This document shows, piece by piece, positions 48,749 through 56,937 of a DNA stretch of 64,000 nt. Each line of letters opens with the position of its first letter. The stretch's first letter is position 1. Origin of the DNA: JAOUGY01 sp963785075 (GTDB lineage Bacteria; Actinomycetota; Acidimicrobiia; Spongiisociales; ZC4RG35); contig CAWATW010000010.1 in the NCBI GenBank assembly GCA_963785075.1, positions 434,001 through 498,000 on the forward strand, given 5' to 3'. Both the position numbers and the translations under genes were made by a program. The notes beneath the pieces are model-generated. The model did no database searches, was not told the DNA's origin, and was given only the letters and a program-made list of their open reading frames with translations.

Positions 48749-49887
48749 AACCACTGATCCTGCTCGGCGCCACCGGTTCGATCGGTCGCCAGACACTGGA
48801 GGTCGCCGAGCGGCTCGGCATCCGCATCGCCGGACTGGCAGTCGGACGTCCCCGTCCGGAGGTCGTCGCGCTGGCCCAGCGTTTCCCGGATGCCGCAGTG
48901 TCGGTGGCCGGCGGGTCATCTGAGGAGCGAAGAGCAATGCGTGACGCACTGGGGTCGCGCGTGGAGTTCGGTGCAGACTCGGTCGTCGCTCTTGCATCGA
49001 CGACCGGCGCCACGGTCATGAATGGCATCGTTGGGTCCGCCGGGCTCGTTGCGACGATCGCCGCCCTGGAGGCGGGGAACAGGCTGTGCCTGGCCAACAA
49101 GGAATCCCTGGTGGCCGCCGGAGATCTGGTGCGCTCGACGCTGGATGCCGGCTCCGGCACGTTGATCCCGGTCGATTCGGAGCACTCCGCACTCCACCAG
49201 TTGGTGGCTGCCAGCCCTCGCTCTCAGATCGACACCCTCGTGCTCACGGCCAGCGGCGGGCCATTCCGAGGTCGCACGGGCCAAGATCTCGAAGAGGTTT
49301 CGGTCGATGCGGCGCTGGCACACCCGACGTGGTCGATGGGCGGTCGAATCACAATCGACTCGGCAACGTTGGTGAACAAAGGCCTCGAGGTGATCGAGGC
49401 GCACGTGCTGTTCGGGATCGGATTCGATCGCATCGAGGTCGTCGTTCATCCCCAGAGCCTCGTGCATGCGCTCGTTCGGCTCTCGGATGGGGCGTTGTTC
49501 GCACACGTGGGCCACGCCGACATGCGAGTGCCGATCCAATATGCGCTCACGTATCCCGAGCGGGTCGACAGTGCGCTTCCGCGATTCGACATCCCGGGCA
49601 CGACCCTCACGTTCGAGGCGCCGGACCTGGACACCTTTCCCGGCCTGCGGCTCGCCTATCAGGCCGGCCGTGTCGGTGGTTCGTTGCCGGCCGTGTTCAA
49701 CGCGGCCGACGAGGTGGCCGTGGCGGCATTCTTCCAGGAACGTCTTGGCTTCAACGGAATCGCCCGGGTCATCGAAGCGACGATGGAACAAACGTCTCCG
49801 GTACCCGTCGAGTCGGTGGAGCATGTCCTCGAGGTCGATGCACAGGCTCGCTCGTTGGCGGCATCCCTCATTGCGGGTGCGTGCTGA
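48745..49887 (+). CDS. dxr: 1-deoxy-D-xylulose-5-phosphate reductoisomerase
   Basis: A 380-residue NADPH enzyme of the MEP isoprenoid pathway. NADPH motif LILLGATGSIGRQTLEV, LANKESLVAAGD, metal-binding PVDSEHSALHQ, ASGGPFRGRT, LAHPTWSMGGRITIDSATLVNKGLEVIEAH (key Ser, Lys, Asn and Glu residues), and NAADEVAVAAFF. GTG start overlaps the cdsA stop. Together with IspG at 51069 it gives two MEP steps in one unit. Confidence 0.95.
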   Translation: MKPLILLGATGSIGRQTLEVAERLGIRIAGLAVGRPRPEVVALAQRFPDAAVSVAGGSSEERRAMRDALGSRVEFGADSVVALASTTGATVMNGIVGSAGLVATIAALEAGNRLCLANKESLVAAGDLVRSTLDAGSGTLIPVDSEHSALHQLVAASPRSQIDTLVLTASGGPFRGRTGQDLEEVSVDAALAHPTWSMGGRITIDSATLVNKGLEVIEAHVLFGIGFDRIEVVVHPQSLVHALVRLSDGALFAHVGHADMRVPIQYALTYPERVDSALPRFDIPGTTLTFEAPDLDTFPGLRLAYQAGRVGGSLPAVFNAADEVAVAAFFQERLGFNGIARVIEATMEQTSPVPVESVEHVLEVDAQARSLAASLIAGAC

Positions 49888-49923
49888 AGCAGCGGGAGAC
49901 TGTCGATAGCCCCGGTTGGCGGC

Positions 49924-49929
49924 TAGGTT
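49924..49929 (+). promoter_or_regulatory. -10 box TAGGTT of rseP
   Basis: TAGGTT lies ten bases before the ATG at 49940 in the 52-base gap after dxr. Confidence 0.35.
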
Positions 49930-49939
49930 GTGGACCTCC

Positions 49940-51061
49940 ATGAACGGTTTTCTCGGAGGCTTCGGCGTCATCGCCGCCATCATCATCTTCGTGGTCGCCC
50001 ATGAGGCCGGACACTTCTTTGCCGCAAAGGCAACCGGGATGAAAGTCACCGAGTTCTTCCTCGGATTCGGCCCCCGCATCTGGTCATTCAAACGAGGCGA
50101 GACCGAATACGGCATCAAGCCGATTCCGTTCGGAGCGTACGTTCGCATCGTCGGAATGAGCGCCCTGGAGGACATAGATCCTGAGGACGAGGGTCGGACC
50201 TACCGCGAAAAGGAGTTCTGGAAGAAGTCGGTGGTCGTGCTCGCCGGTGTTGCGGCCAACTTCCTCCTCGCCTTCTTGATCCTTCTTGGCCTCGCGTACT
50301 CCGCCGGTGACCAGACGCTCACCACCGAGGTTTCGGAGGTCGTAGCTCCTGCGGCGGGTGTGACCACCGCAGCAGCCGATGCCGGTATCGAAGCGGGTGA
50401 CGTGATCGTGGGAGTGGACGGTGTGGCGATCTCGGACTGGGACACCCTCGTCGACACCATTGCCGCCGCAGCCGGGGAAGACCTCACCATCGACATCGTT
50501 CGGGACGGCGAGCCGTTGTCGCTGGCGGCCACGATCGGGTCACGTGAGGATCCGGAGACGGGGGAGACGATCGGATTCCTCGGAGTGCGACCAGGTTTCG
50601 AGCAGGTGCCGATTTCCCTGTTCACCGCGACCGGAAGGGCAGCCCGGGAGGTCGGATTCCAACTGACGTCGACGTTCGATGTCTTCTCACGGATCTTCCG
50701 TTTCGACACCCTCGGTCAGCTGGCAGGCGGTATCACCGGGGGAGAGGTGGACGACGCAGTCCGCCCGGTGAGCGTGGTCGGATTGGCGCAGATCGGTGCG
50801 CAGGCCGACGAGCTGGGCCTGGCGCGTCTTCTGTATCTGATGGCCGCAGTCAACGTGGTGCTCGGCACCATCAATGCCCTGCCGCTCTTCCCGCTCGACG
50901 GCGGACACTTTGCGGTCGCCCTGTTCGAGAAGCTCACCCGCCGCAAGGTGGACATCAGGGCACTCGTCCCGGTTGCCGTGCTCGTCATCGGGGCGCTCAC
51001 GATCGTGGGCGTCTTGTCGATCATCCTCGACATCGTCAATCCCATAGAACTGCCGTCCTGA
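49940..51061 (+). CDS. rseP: Site-2 intramembrane metalloprotease RseP/Rip1
   Basis: A 373-residue membrane protease that cleaves anti-sigma factors or signal-peptide remnants inside the membrane. Zinc motif HEAGH at residues 21-25 in the first helix, KVTEFFLGFGPRIWSFKRGETEYGIKPIPFGAYVRIVGM (usual beta-loop), a PDZ domain at about 125-190 (AGIEAGDVIVGVDG) and a late NALPLFPLDGGHF supplying the third zinc ligand Asp. Mycobacterial Rip1 sits in the same dxr-rip1-gcpE order. ATG 49940 chosen because the hydrophobic helix begins directly after it. Confidence 0.95.
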   Translation: MNGFLGGFGVIAAIIIFVVAHEAGHFFAAKATGMKVTEFFLGFGPRIWSFKRGETEYGIKPIPFGAYVRIVGMSALEDIDPEDEGRTYREKEFWKKSVVVLAGVAANFLLAFLILLGLAYSAGDQTLTTEVSEVVAPAAGVTTAAADAGIEAGDVIVGVDGVAISDWDTLVDTIAAAAGEDLTIDIVRDGEPLSLAATIGSREDPETGETIGFLGVRPGFEQVPISLFTATGRAAREVGFQLTSTFDVFSRIFRFDTLGQLAGGITGGEVDDAVRPVSVVGLAQIGAQADELGLARLLYLMAAVNVVLGTINALPLFPLDGGHFAVALFEKLTRRKVDIRALVPVAVLVIGALTIVGVLSIILDIVNPIELPS

Positions 51062-51068
51062 GGTGACG

Positions 51069-52283
51069 ATGGAGCCGTTCATCCAGCGGAGACTCACGCG
51101 CCAGATCCATGTGGGCTCGGTGCCCGTGGGTGGCGGAGCGCCCGTGGCAGTGCAATCGATGACGACGACCAAGACCGCAGACGTCGACGGCACGCTGCAG
51201 CAGGTGTACGCCTTGGCGGCCAACGGCGCCGACATCGTCAGGATCACGTGCAACGACGTCGAGGCGGCGCAAGGGTTGGCGGAGATCGTGCCGAGGAGCC
51301 CGGTCCCGATCGTCGCCGACATCCACTTCCAGCACAAGCTCGCTCTCGCCGCGCTCGAAGCGGGAGTCCAGGGTCTGCGTTTGAACCCCGGCAACATCCG
51401 CAACGAGGAGCACATCAAAACGGTTGCCCGTGAGGCTCGTGATCGTGGTGTCCCGATCCGGGTGGGTGTCAACGGTGGCTCACTCGATCGGGATCTCGAA
51501 GCCAAGTACGGCGGCGCCGTGCCGGAGGCCCTCGTAGAGTCGGCACTCACCGAGATCCGCTATCTCGAAGATGTCGATTTCACGGATATCAAGATCTCCG
51601 TGAAGCATTCGAATGTGCCCATGATGGTGGCGTCGTATCGGCTGCTCGCCGACACGGTGGACTATCCGTTGCATCTTGGTGTGACGGAGGCGGGGCCGCT
51701 CCCAGGCGGTCTCATCAAGTCTGTAGCGGGCATCGGGACCCTCCTCAATGAAGGCATCGGGGACACCATCCGCTTCTCGCTGACGGCCGACCCGGTCGAA
51801 GAGGCGAAGACCGGTCGCCAGCTTCTCGAGTACCTGGGCCTGCGTGAACGCAAAGGCCTCGACCTGATCGCCTGCCCCTCATGTGGCCGCGCCGAGGTCG
51901 ACGTCATCGAAGTGGCCGGCAAGGCACAACAGGCGCTCGAAGCGGAGAACCTTCCGATACAGGTGGCGGTCATGGGATGTGTGGTCAATGGGCCGGGGGA
52001 AGCCAGCTCGGCCGACATCGGCATCGCTGCCGGTCGCGGCAAGGGACATCTCTTCATCCAGGGACAAGTGGTCCGTGTGGTCCCCGAAGACGAGATGGTC
52101 GACGCCCTTCTCGACGAAGCGAGAAAGCTCGTGGAAGAAGGTGTGGACGCCCGCCTCGCCGCGGCTGACGCCAATGCGGCGGCCATCGCAGAGGCGGACC
52201 GGCTCCAGCTCATCGAGATCAAGGGCGACGCCAACCGCACCCAAGAGCGCCGCAACCGCGTCGCCGAAATCGCCGAGCGATAG
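51069..52283 (+). CDS. ispG: 4-hydroxy-3-methylbut-2-en-1-yl diphosphate synthase
   Basis: A 404-residue Fe-S enzyme, second-last step of the MEP pathway. TIM-barrel part: VQSMTTTKTADVDGTL, DIVRITCNDVEAAQ, ADIHFQHKLALAALEAGVQGLRLNPGNI, IRVGVNGGSLDRD. Cluster-binding part: CPSCGRAEVD and VMGCVVNGPGEASSADIG. ATG 51069 follows GAGGTGAC; the GTG at 51063 is a two-codon-longer alternative. A heptamer array follows before proS. Confidence 0.95.
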   Translation: MEPFIQRRLTRQIHVGSVPVGGGAPVAVQSMTTTKTADVDGTLQQVYALAANGADIVRITCNDVEAAQGLAEIVPRSPVPIVADIHFQHKLALAALEAGVQGLRLNPGNIRNEEHIKTVAREARDRGVPIRVGVNGGSLDRDLEAKYGGAVPEALVESALTEIRYLEDVDFTDIKISVKHSNVPMMVASYRLLADTVDYPLHLGVTEAGPLPGGLIKSVAGIGTLLNEGIGDTIRFSLTADPVEEAKTGRQLLEYLGLRERKGLDLIACPSCGRAEVDVIEVAGKAQQALEAENLPIQVAVMGCVVNGPGEASSADIGIAAGRGKGHLFIQGQVVRVVPEDEMVDALLDEARKLVEEGVDARLAAADANAAAIAEADRLQLIEIKGDANRTQERRNRVAEIAER

Positions 52284-52315
52284 GGGACCCTCGGCGGTAT
52301 GAGCGTGGCATCGAG

Positions 52316-52371
52316 GACTGCCGACTGCCGCCGGCCGACAGCCGACAGCCGACAGCCGACAGCCGACACGC
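52316..52371. repeat. Heptamer array between ispG and proS
   Basis: Eight 7-base units: GACTGCC twice, GCCGGCC, GACAGCC four times and GACACGC. An open frame through it upstream of proS translates as repeated PTADSRQ-like peptide and is not genuine coding. Confidence 0.88.
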
Positions 52372-52466
52372 ACGGGAGCAGTTGGCTGTGTGCCGTCGGC
52401 CGAGGAGCCTCGAGCCGAGAGAATCCGTCGCGGCGAGTCCGGGCGCTCGGCTATCGTCCCGAGCCG

Positions 52467-54185
52467 ATGCGTTGGTCAGAACTCTTCATCCCCACACTCC
52501 GCGACGATCCGGCCGAAGCGGAGGCGGTGAGCCACCGACTGCTCGTGCGGGGCGGCTTCATCCGCCAGTTGGCCGCCGGGCACTACTCGATGTTGCCGCT
52601 CGGTCAGCGGGTGCGGGCGAAGGTGTCGTCCATCATCCAGGACGAGATGGACTCCATAGGAGGGCAACGGTTCCATCTTCCTGCTCTGCATCCGGCCGAG
52701 ATCTGGAAACGGTCGGGTCGGTGGGAGGTGATGGGCGACGAGATGTTTCGACTCGTCGACCGCAAGGGCGCCGACAACGCCCTCGGAATGACCCACGAGG
52801 AGGTCTTCGCCCTGCTCGCCACCGAACTGTTTTCGTACAAGGATCTGCCACAGATCTGGTACCAGATCCAGACGAAGTTTCGTGACGAACCACGACCCAA
52901 GTCCGGACTGTTGAGAGTTCGCGAGTTCACCATGAAGGACTCCTATTCGCTCGATGTGGACCAAGCCGGTCTCGACATCGCCTTCGATCGGCATCACGGC
53001 GCCTACCAGAGGATCTTTCACCGATTCGGTGTGGAAGCGTTCGACGTGGAGGCTTCATCGGGAGCGATGGGCGGTTCCGGGTCGATCGAGTTCATGGTCC
53101 GCAGCCCGGCCGGCGAGGACTGGATCGTCACATGCGACGGTTGCGACTATCGGTCGAATCTCGAGAAGGCCGTTGCTCGGCTGCCCGATGTGGACGATTC
53201 CGAGGGCGGCGAAGGTCCGACACGGTTCGCCACGCCGGATCTTCGAACCATCAAGGCGCTGGCCGCGGCATTCCCCGGGAAAGCGGATGCCGACCGCCAG
53301 ATAAAGACCCTCGTCTACGTGGTGGACGATCGTCCGACCCTGGTGTTGCTCCGGGGTGACCACGACCTGCTCGAGCAGAAGCTGGTCGACACCACGGCCG
53401 CATCGACGGTGCGACCGGCTCAGCCCGAGGAGATTCTCGAGCTCCTCGGTGCTCATCCGGGCAGTCTCGGCCCCGTGGGCGTCGATGGCATGGCGATCAT
53501 CGCCGACCCTGCGCTGGCCGGTCGCAGGGGGATGGTGACCGGGGCCAATGAGGACGATTGGCACCTCGAGAACGTCGACGTCGATCGACATGTCGAGGTC
53601 ACAACGTGGGCCGACCTGCGAGCGGTCGCATCCGGTGAGACCTGCGCCAACTGCGGGGGTACGCTCGATCTCTGGAAGGGAATCGAGGTCGGGCACATCT
53701 TCAAGCTCGGTACGAGGTATTCGGAGGCCATGAACGCCACCATCCAGGACGAGGAAGGCGAGTCGCGCCCCGTGGTGATGGGTTCCTATGGGATCGGTGT
53801 CGAGCGAAGCATGGCCGCGATCGTCGAAGCATCCCACGACGACCGCGGGATCATCTGGCCCGTGACGGTGGCGCCCTATGAGGTGGTGGTCACGGTCATC
53901 AGGCCCGATGACGAGGAGACCGGGATCGCCGGGAGTCGCATCCACGACGAGCTGGCGGCAGCAGGCATCGAGGTCGTACTCGACGATCGTGCCGAGCGGC
54001 CAGGCGTGAAGTTCGCCGATTCCGAATTGGTCGGCATTCCGTATCGGGTCACGGTGGGACCCAAGGGTGTCGCGAACGGTGAGGCGGAACTGACGACCCG
54101 TCGCGGGCTCGAGACGGTGGCAGTACCCATCACACAGATCGTCGGAAGGCTCGCTGAGCTCGTCGGAGCGCACCGAAGGGCGTAG
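52467..54185 (+). CDS. proS: Prolyl-tRNA synthetase (bacterial type)
   Basis: A 572-residue class II synthetase. Motif 1: GHYSMLPLGQRVRAKVSSII. Motif 2: KFRDEPRPKSGLLRVREFTMKDSYS (key Arg and Glu). An INS editing domain of about 170 residues lies between motifs 2 and 3, including KTLVYVVDDRPTLVLLRGDHDL. Motif 3: GSYGIGVERSMAAIVE. C-terminal anticodon-binding domain: GIEVVLDDRAERPGVKFADSELVGIPYRVTVG (key parts). Start ATG 52467: TATCGT box nine bases upstream and the family's RWSELFIPTLRDDP opening. The stop is two bases from convergent fdhD. Confidence 0.96.
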   Translation: MRWSELFIPTLRDDPAEAEAVSHRLLVRGGFIRQLAAGHYSMLPLGQRVRAKVSSIIQDEMDSIGGQRFHLPALHPAEIWKRSGRWEVMGDEMFRLVDRKGADNALGMTHEEVFALLATELFSYKDLPQIWYQIQTKFRDEPRPKSGLLRVREFTMKDSYSLDVDQAGLDIAFDRHHGAYQRIFHRFGVEAFDVEASSGAMGGSGSIEFMVRSPAGEDWIVTCDGCDYRSNLEKAVARLPDVDDSEGGEGPTRFATPDLRTIKALAAAFPGKADADRQIKTLVYVVDDRPTLVLLRGDHDLLEQKLVDTTAASTVRPAQPEEILELLGAHPGSLGPVGVDGMAIIADPALAGRRGMVTGANEDDWHLENVDVDRHVEVTTWADLRAVASGETCANCGGTLDLWKGIEVGHIFKLGTRYSEAMNATIQDEEGESRPVVMGSYGIGVERSMAAIVEASHDDRGIIWPVTVAPYEVVVTVIRPDDEETGIAGSRIHDELAAAGIEVVLDDRAERPGVKFADSELVGIPYRVTVGPKGVANGEAELTTRRGLETVAVPITQIVGRLAELVGAHRRA

Positions 54186-54187
54186 CT

Positions 54188-54991
54188 TCAGCGATCGGCG
54201 ATTCGCGAGGCGCCCGAGTACACGACGAAGTCCTCACCCCGCGAGAAGCCGATCAGGGTCATTCCCAGATCTTCGGCGAGTTCAACCGCCAACGACGAGG
54301 CGGCCGACACGCCGATCACAACTGGAATCCCCGCCACCGCTGCCTTCTGCGTGATCTCGAAGGAGACGCGTCCGGAGACCTGGAGGACGAGAGGCCCGAG
54401 CGGCCAGCGGTCGACGGCAGCCGCGCCGATCGCCTTGTCACAGGCGTTGTGCCGCCCGATGTCCTCGGAAGACGACAGAATGGTTCCGCCGGCGTCGAAG
54501 AGGGCTGCCGCATGGAGGCCGCCTGTGACATCGAACGCAGCCTGTCGCTCTCGGAGCCGATCGCCGAGGGACAGCAACAGTCGCCGCGAGAGCACCGGAC
54601 CTTCTGGGACGGCCCTGGCGGCGATCTTCACGGCGTCGATCGATGCCTTGCCGCAGATCCCGCAGGATGACGTGGTGTAGACGGAGCGCCGGAACTGCTC
54701 GGGATCGATCTTCACTCCCGGTGCCATCACGACTCTCCACCGTTGGCCATCGCCGACGGGCGTCACGTCGGCGATCTCGTGCGGGCCGAGCACGATGCCT
54801 TCCGTGATACAGAAGCCGATCGCCAGTTCACGCTCCATTCCCGGGGTGTGCATCAGCACCCCGATCGGTACCTCGTCGATCCGCAGCTCCACAGGGGTCT
54901 CCACGGCCAAGAGATCCTCTACGTGGTTCGATCCGTGCGCATCGAAGCGGGTCACGCTGCGCGGCATCACCGACGGTTGCAGTTGCTCCAT
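54188..54991 (-). CDS. fdhD: Formate dehydrogenase accessory sulfurtransferase FdhD
   Basis: A 267-residue protein that passes sulphur from cysteine desulphurase to the molybdenum cofactor of formate dehydrogenases. AVETPVELRIDEVPIGVLMHTPGMERELAIGFCITEGI, the Cys pair SSCGICGKASID, FDVTGGLHAAALF, EDIGRHNACDKAIG and VSGRVSFEITQKAAVAGIPV match (key residues only). No formate dehydrogenase or molybdopterin gene lies here. ATG 54991 is chosen since TAGGCT lies eight bases upstream; the frame extends further but is divergent-promoter sequence. Divergent from serC. Confidence 0.93.
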   Translation of the reverse strand: MEQLQPSVMPRSVTRFDAHGSNHVEDLLAVETPVELRIDEVPIGVLMHTPGMERELAIGFCITEGIVLGPHEIADVTPVGDGQRWRVVMAPGVKIDPEQFRRSVYTTSSCGICGKASIDAVKIAARAVPEGPVLSRRLLLSLGDRLRERQAAFDVTGGLHAAALFDAGGTILSSSEDIGRHNACDKAIGAAAVDRWPLGPLVLQVSGRVSFEITQKAAVAGIPVVIGVSAASSLAVELAEDLGMTLIGFSRGEDFVVYSGASRIADR

Positions 54992-54999
54992 TCGACGGA

Positions 55000-55005
55000 A
55001 GCCTA
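55000..55005 (-). promoter_or_regulatory. -10 box TAGGCT of fdhD
   Basis: TAGGCT on the minus strand is eight bases before the fdhD ATG at 54991. Confidence 0.45.
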
Positions 55006-55156
55006 TCGGGGAGTTGTCGGCATCGTTCATGCTGTCGATCGACGACGCATGAGGCGAGTTCGGCGAGGAGGACCGGAGATGGCGACGATCGGGGTCTCTG
55101 GGCTTCGACGGACGGGTGATTGGCGACCAGGCCGGCCGACTGGCACCATCCGGCGG

Positions 55157-56233
55157 ATGCGCGTTCACAATTTTGGTGCCGGCCCTTGCACCCTTCCGAC
55201 AGAAGTCCTGGAGGAGGCCCGGTCCGAGCTTCTCGACTTCGCGGGCTCCGGGATGTCGGTGGTGGAACTGAGTCACCGAAGTGCAACCTACGACGGCGTC
55301 CATCGAGAAGCACTCAGGCTCCTGCGGTCGGTGTCGGGGGCTCCCGACGACTTCGAGATCCTTCTCGTTCAGGGGGGTGCAACGCTCCAGTTCGGCATGA
55401 TTCCGATGAACGTCGCCTCGGATCGCCCGGTCGGCTACGTGATGAGTGGGAGTTGGGCCACGGCCGCGTTCGGTGACGCGATCCTGGTCGCCGACGCGTA
55501 CCAGGCCTGGGATGGCGCCGGTTCCGGATACAGCACCATGCCCGACCCGTCTGAGATCATGGTCCGGCCCGACACGCGCTATCTCCATGTCACGACCAAT
55601 GAGACGATCAACGGGATCCGGATGATCCAGTTCCCTGATCTCGGAGTCCCGCTCGTCGCCGATATGTCATCTGAGTACCTGGCGCGACCCATCGCATGGG
55701 AGCTCTACGACATCGTGTACGGGGGCGTCCAGAAGAACCTCGCACCGGCAGGCCTGTCGGTCGTGTTCATCCGACGGAGCGTCATCGAAGCGGCCCCGGA
55801 GTCGCTGCCGAGGTACTTGCGGTTTGGATGGCACTCGGCCGCCGATTCGCTCGCCAACACGCCCCCGATGTTCTCGATCTATGTGATGGCGAAGGTGCTG
55901 GCCCGGATCGAAACCTCAGGCGGCATCCTTGCGCTCGAGGCCCGTTCCGCCGAGAAGTCGGGGCTCATCTATGGCGTCATCGACGGCAGTGACGGGTTCT
56001 ACCGCAACCCGGTCGACCCGCGGGTGCGAAGCCACATGAACGTCGTGTTCCGGCTGCCCACCGAGGAACTCGAACGTGAGTTCGTGCAAGTCGCCGACCG
56101 ATCCGGGCTGGTCGGTCTGAAGGGTCACCGGTCGGTCGGCGGCTGTCGTGCGTCTCTCTACGCGGCGCTGTCGATGGAAAGCGTCGCAACTCTGGCCGAA
56201 TTCATGACCGATTTCGCAGAGGAAAACCGTTGA
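55157..56233 (+). CDS. serC: Phosphoserine aminotransferase
   Basis: A 358-residue class V PLP aminotransferase that converts phosphohydroxypyruvate and glutamate to phosphoserine. VHNFGAGPCTLPTEVLEEA, MSVVELSHRSATYDGVH, LLVQGGATLQFGMIPMN, TTNETINGI, ADMSSEYLARP and PLP-Lys193 in YGGVQKNLAPAGLSVVF identify SerC rather than a generic class V enzyme. Other serine-pathway genes are not nearby. ATG 55157 begins the family-typical N-terminus. Confidence 0.94.
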   Translation: MRVHNFGAGPCTLPTEVLEEARSELLDFAGSGMSVVELSHRSATYDGVHREALRLLRSVSGAPDDFEILLVQGGATLQFGMIPMNVASDRPVGYVMSGSWATAAFGDAILVADAYQAWDGAGSGYSTMPDPSEIMVRPDTRYLHVTTNETINGIRMIQFPDLGVPLVADMSSEYLARPIAWELYDIVYGGVQKNLAPAGLSVVFIRRSVIEAAPESLPRYLRFGWHSAADSLANTPPMFSIYVMAKVLARIETSGGILALEARSAEKSGLIYGVIDGSDGFYRNPVDPRVRSHMNVVFRLPTEELEREFVQVADRSGLVGLKGHRSVGGCRASLYAALSMESVATLAEFMTDFAEENR

Positions 56234-56245
56234 CTTGGACGTCGG

Positions 56246-56251
56246 TATACT
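56246..56251 (+). promoter_or_regulatory. -10 box TATACT of the rimP-nusA-infB operon
   Basis: A strong TATACT follows serC. The TTGACT at 56230-56235 is only ten bases away, so it is not a usual -35 partner. The box predicts a leader of about 190 bases. Confidence 0.5.
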
Positions 56252-56258
56252 GATCGAT

Positions 56259-56444
56259 CCAACTGATAGGACGCTACTGCGAGGTGGGCGCCCAGCCCAC
56301 CTTGTCGTGTGATGGAGCGGCGGCCTCCGAGCCGGCGCTCTTTGGTGGGTGCGCATCGAGACGAATCGAGCGCAAGAAAGAGAAGAATCGACGACCGTTC
56401 GGGCGCCACGCGGCTCCGATGACGAGGAGAACACACTGACCATC
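56259..56444 (+). ncRNA. Structured leader of the rimP-nusA-infB operon
   Basis: The 5' leader contains the hairpin GGTGGGC-GCCCA-GCCCACC at 56283-56301 (7 bp, then TTGTCGTGT) and a second GC-rich inverted segment around 56310-56335. A leader RNA family is known upstream of rimP in other bacteria; membership here is inference. NusA autoregulation is plausible. Confidence 0.4.
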
Positions 56445-56927
56445 ATGACCACACGGCACGAGACACTCCGTGGTCTGATCGAGCCCTGGCTCGCCGCCGA
56501 GCAGGTCGAACTCGACGACCTGGAGCTCGCCGGCTCCGGCAAGGGGCTGACGCTTCGCGTGCTGGTGGACGCCGAGGATGGGGTGGACATCGATCGGATC
56601 GCCGAGTTGAGCCTTGGATTGTCGGCACTGTTGGATGCGGAGACCGATCTAGACGACCCGTACCGGTTGGAGGTCTCGTCCCCGGGGCTGGAGCGGACAC
56701 TCAAGACTGCTCGCCACTTCGAGAAGTCGATCGGCCGCGAGGTGTCGGTCAAGACCCGGACAGACGGGGTCACAACAGTGTTGAAAGGTGTCCTCCTCTC
56801 GGCAGACGACTCGGAATTCGTGGTCGCTGTCGATGGTGACGAACGCGCAGCCCGATACGAGGACGTGATCACCGCCAAGACCGTGTTCAAGTGGCAGGCG
56901 GCCCCGAAACCCGGAAAGAAGCAGTGA
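56445..56927 (+). CDS. rimP: Ribosome maturation factor RimP
   Basis: A 160-residue 30S assembly factor. TLRGLIEPWLAAEQVELDDLEL, GKGLTLRVLVDAEDGVDIDRIAELS and YRLEVSSPGLERTLKTARHFEKSIGREV (the family hallmark VSSPGLER) are seen, then a C-terminal Sm-like domain and a basic PKPGKKQ end. ATG 56445 chosen because the family starts here. First gene of the nusA-infB operon, 11 bases before nusA. Confidence 0.93.
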   Translation: MTTRHETLRGLIEPWLAAEQVELDDLELAGSGKGLTLRVLVDAEDGVDIDRIAELSLGLSALLDAETDLDDPYRLEVSSPGLERTLKTARHFEKSIGREVSVKTRTDGVTTVLKGVLLSADDSEFVVAVDGDERAARYEDVITAKTVFKWQAAPKPGKKQ

Positions 56928-56937
56928 GGAGCGTGTC

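Noticed and set aside
52299..52466. N-terminal extension of ProRS
   Set aside because: The added codons consist of the heptamer array; the family starts at RWSELFIPTL and a TATCGT box precedes ATG 52467.
56230..56251. TTGACT/TATACT as a normal -35/-10 pair
   Set aside because: The spacing is only ten bases, so only the TATACT was retained.
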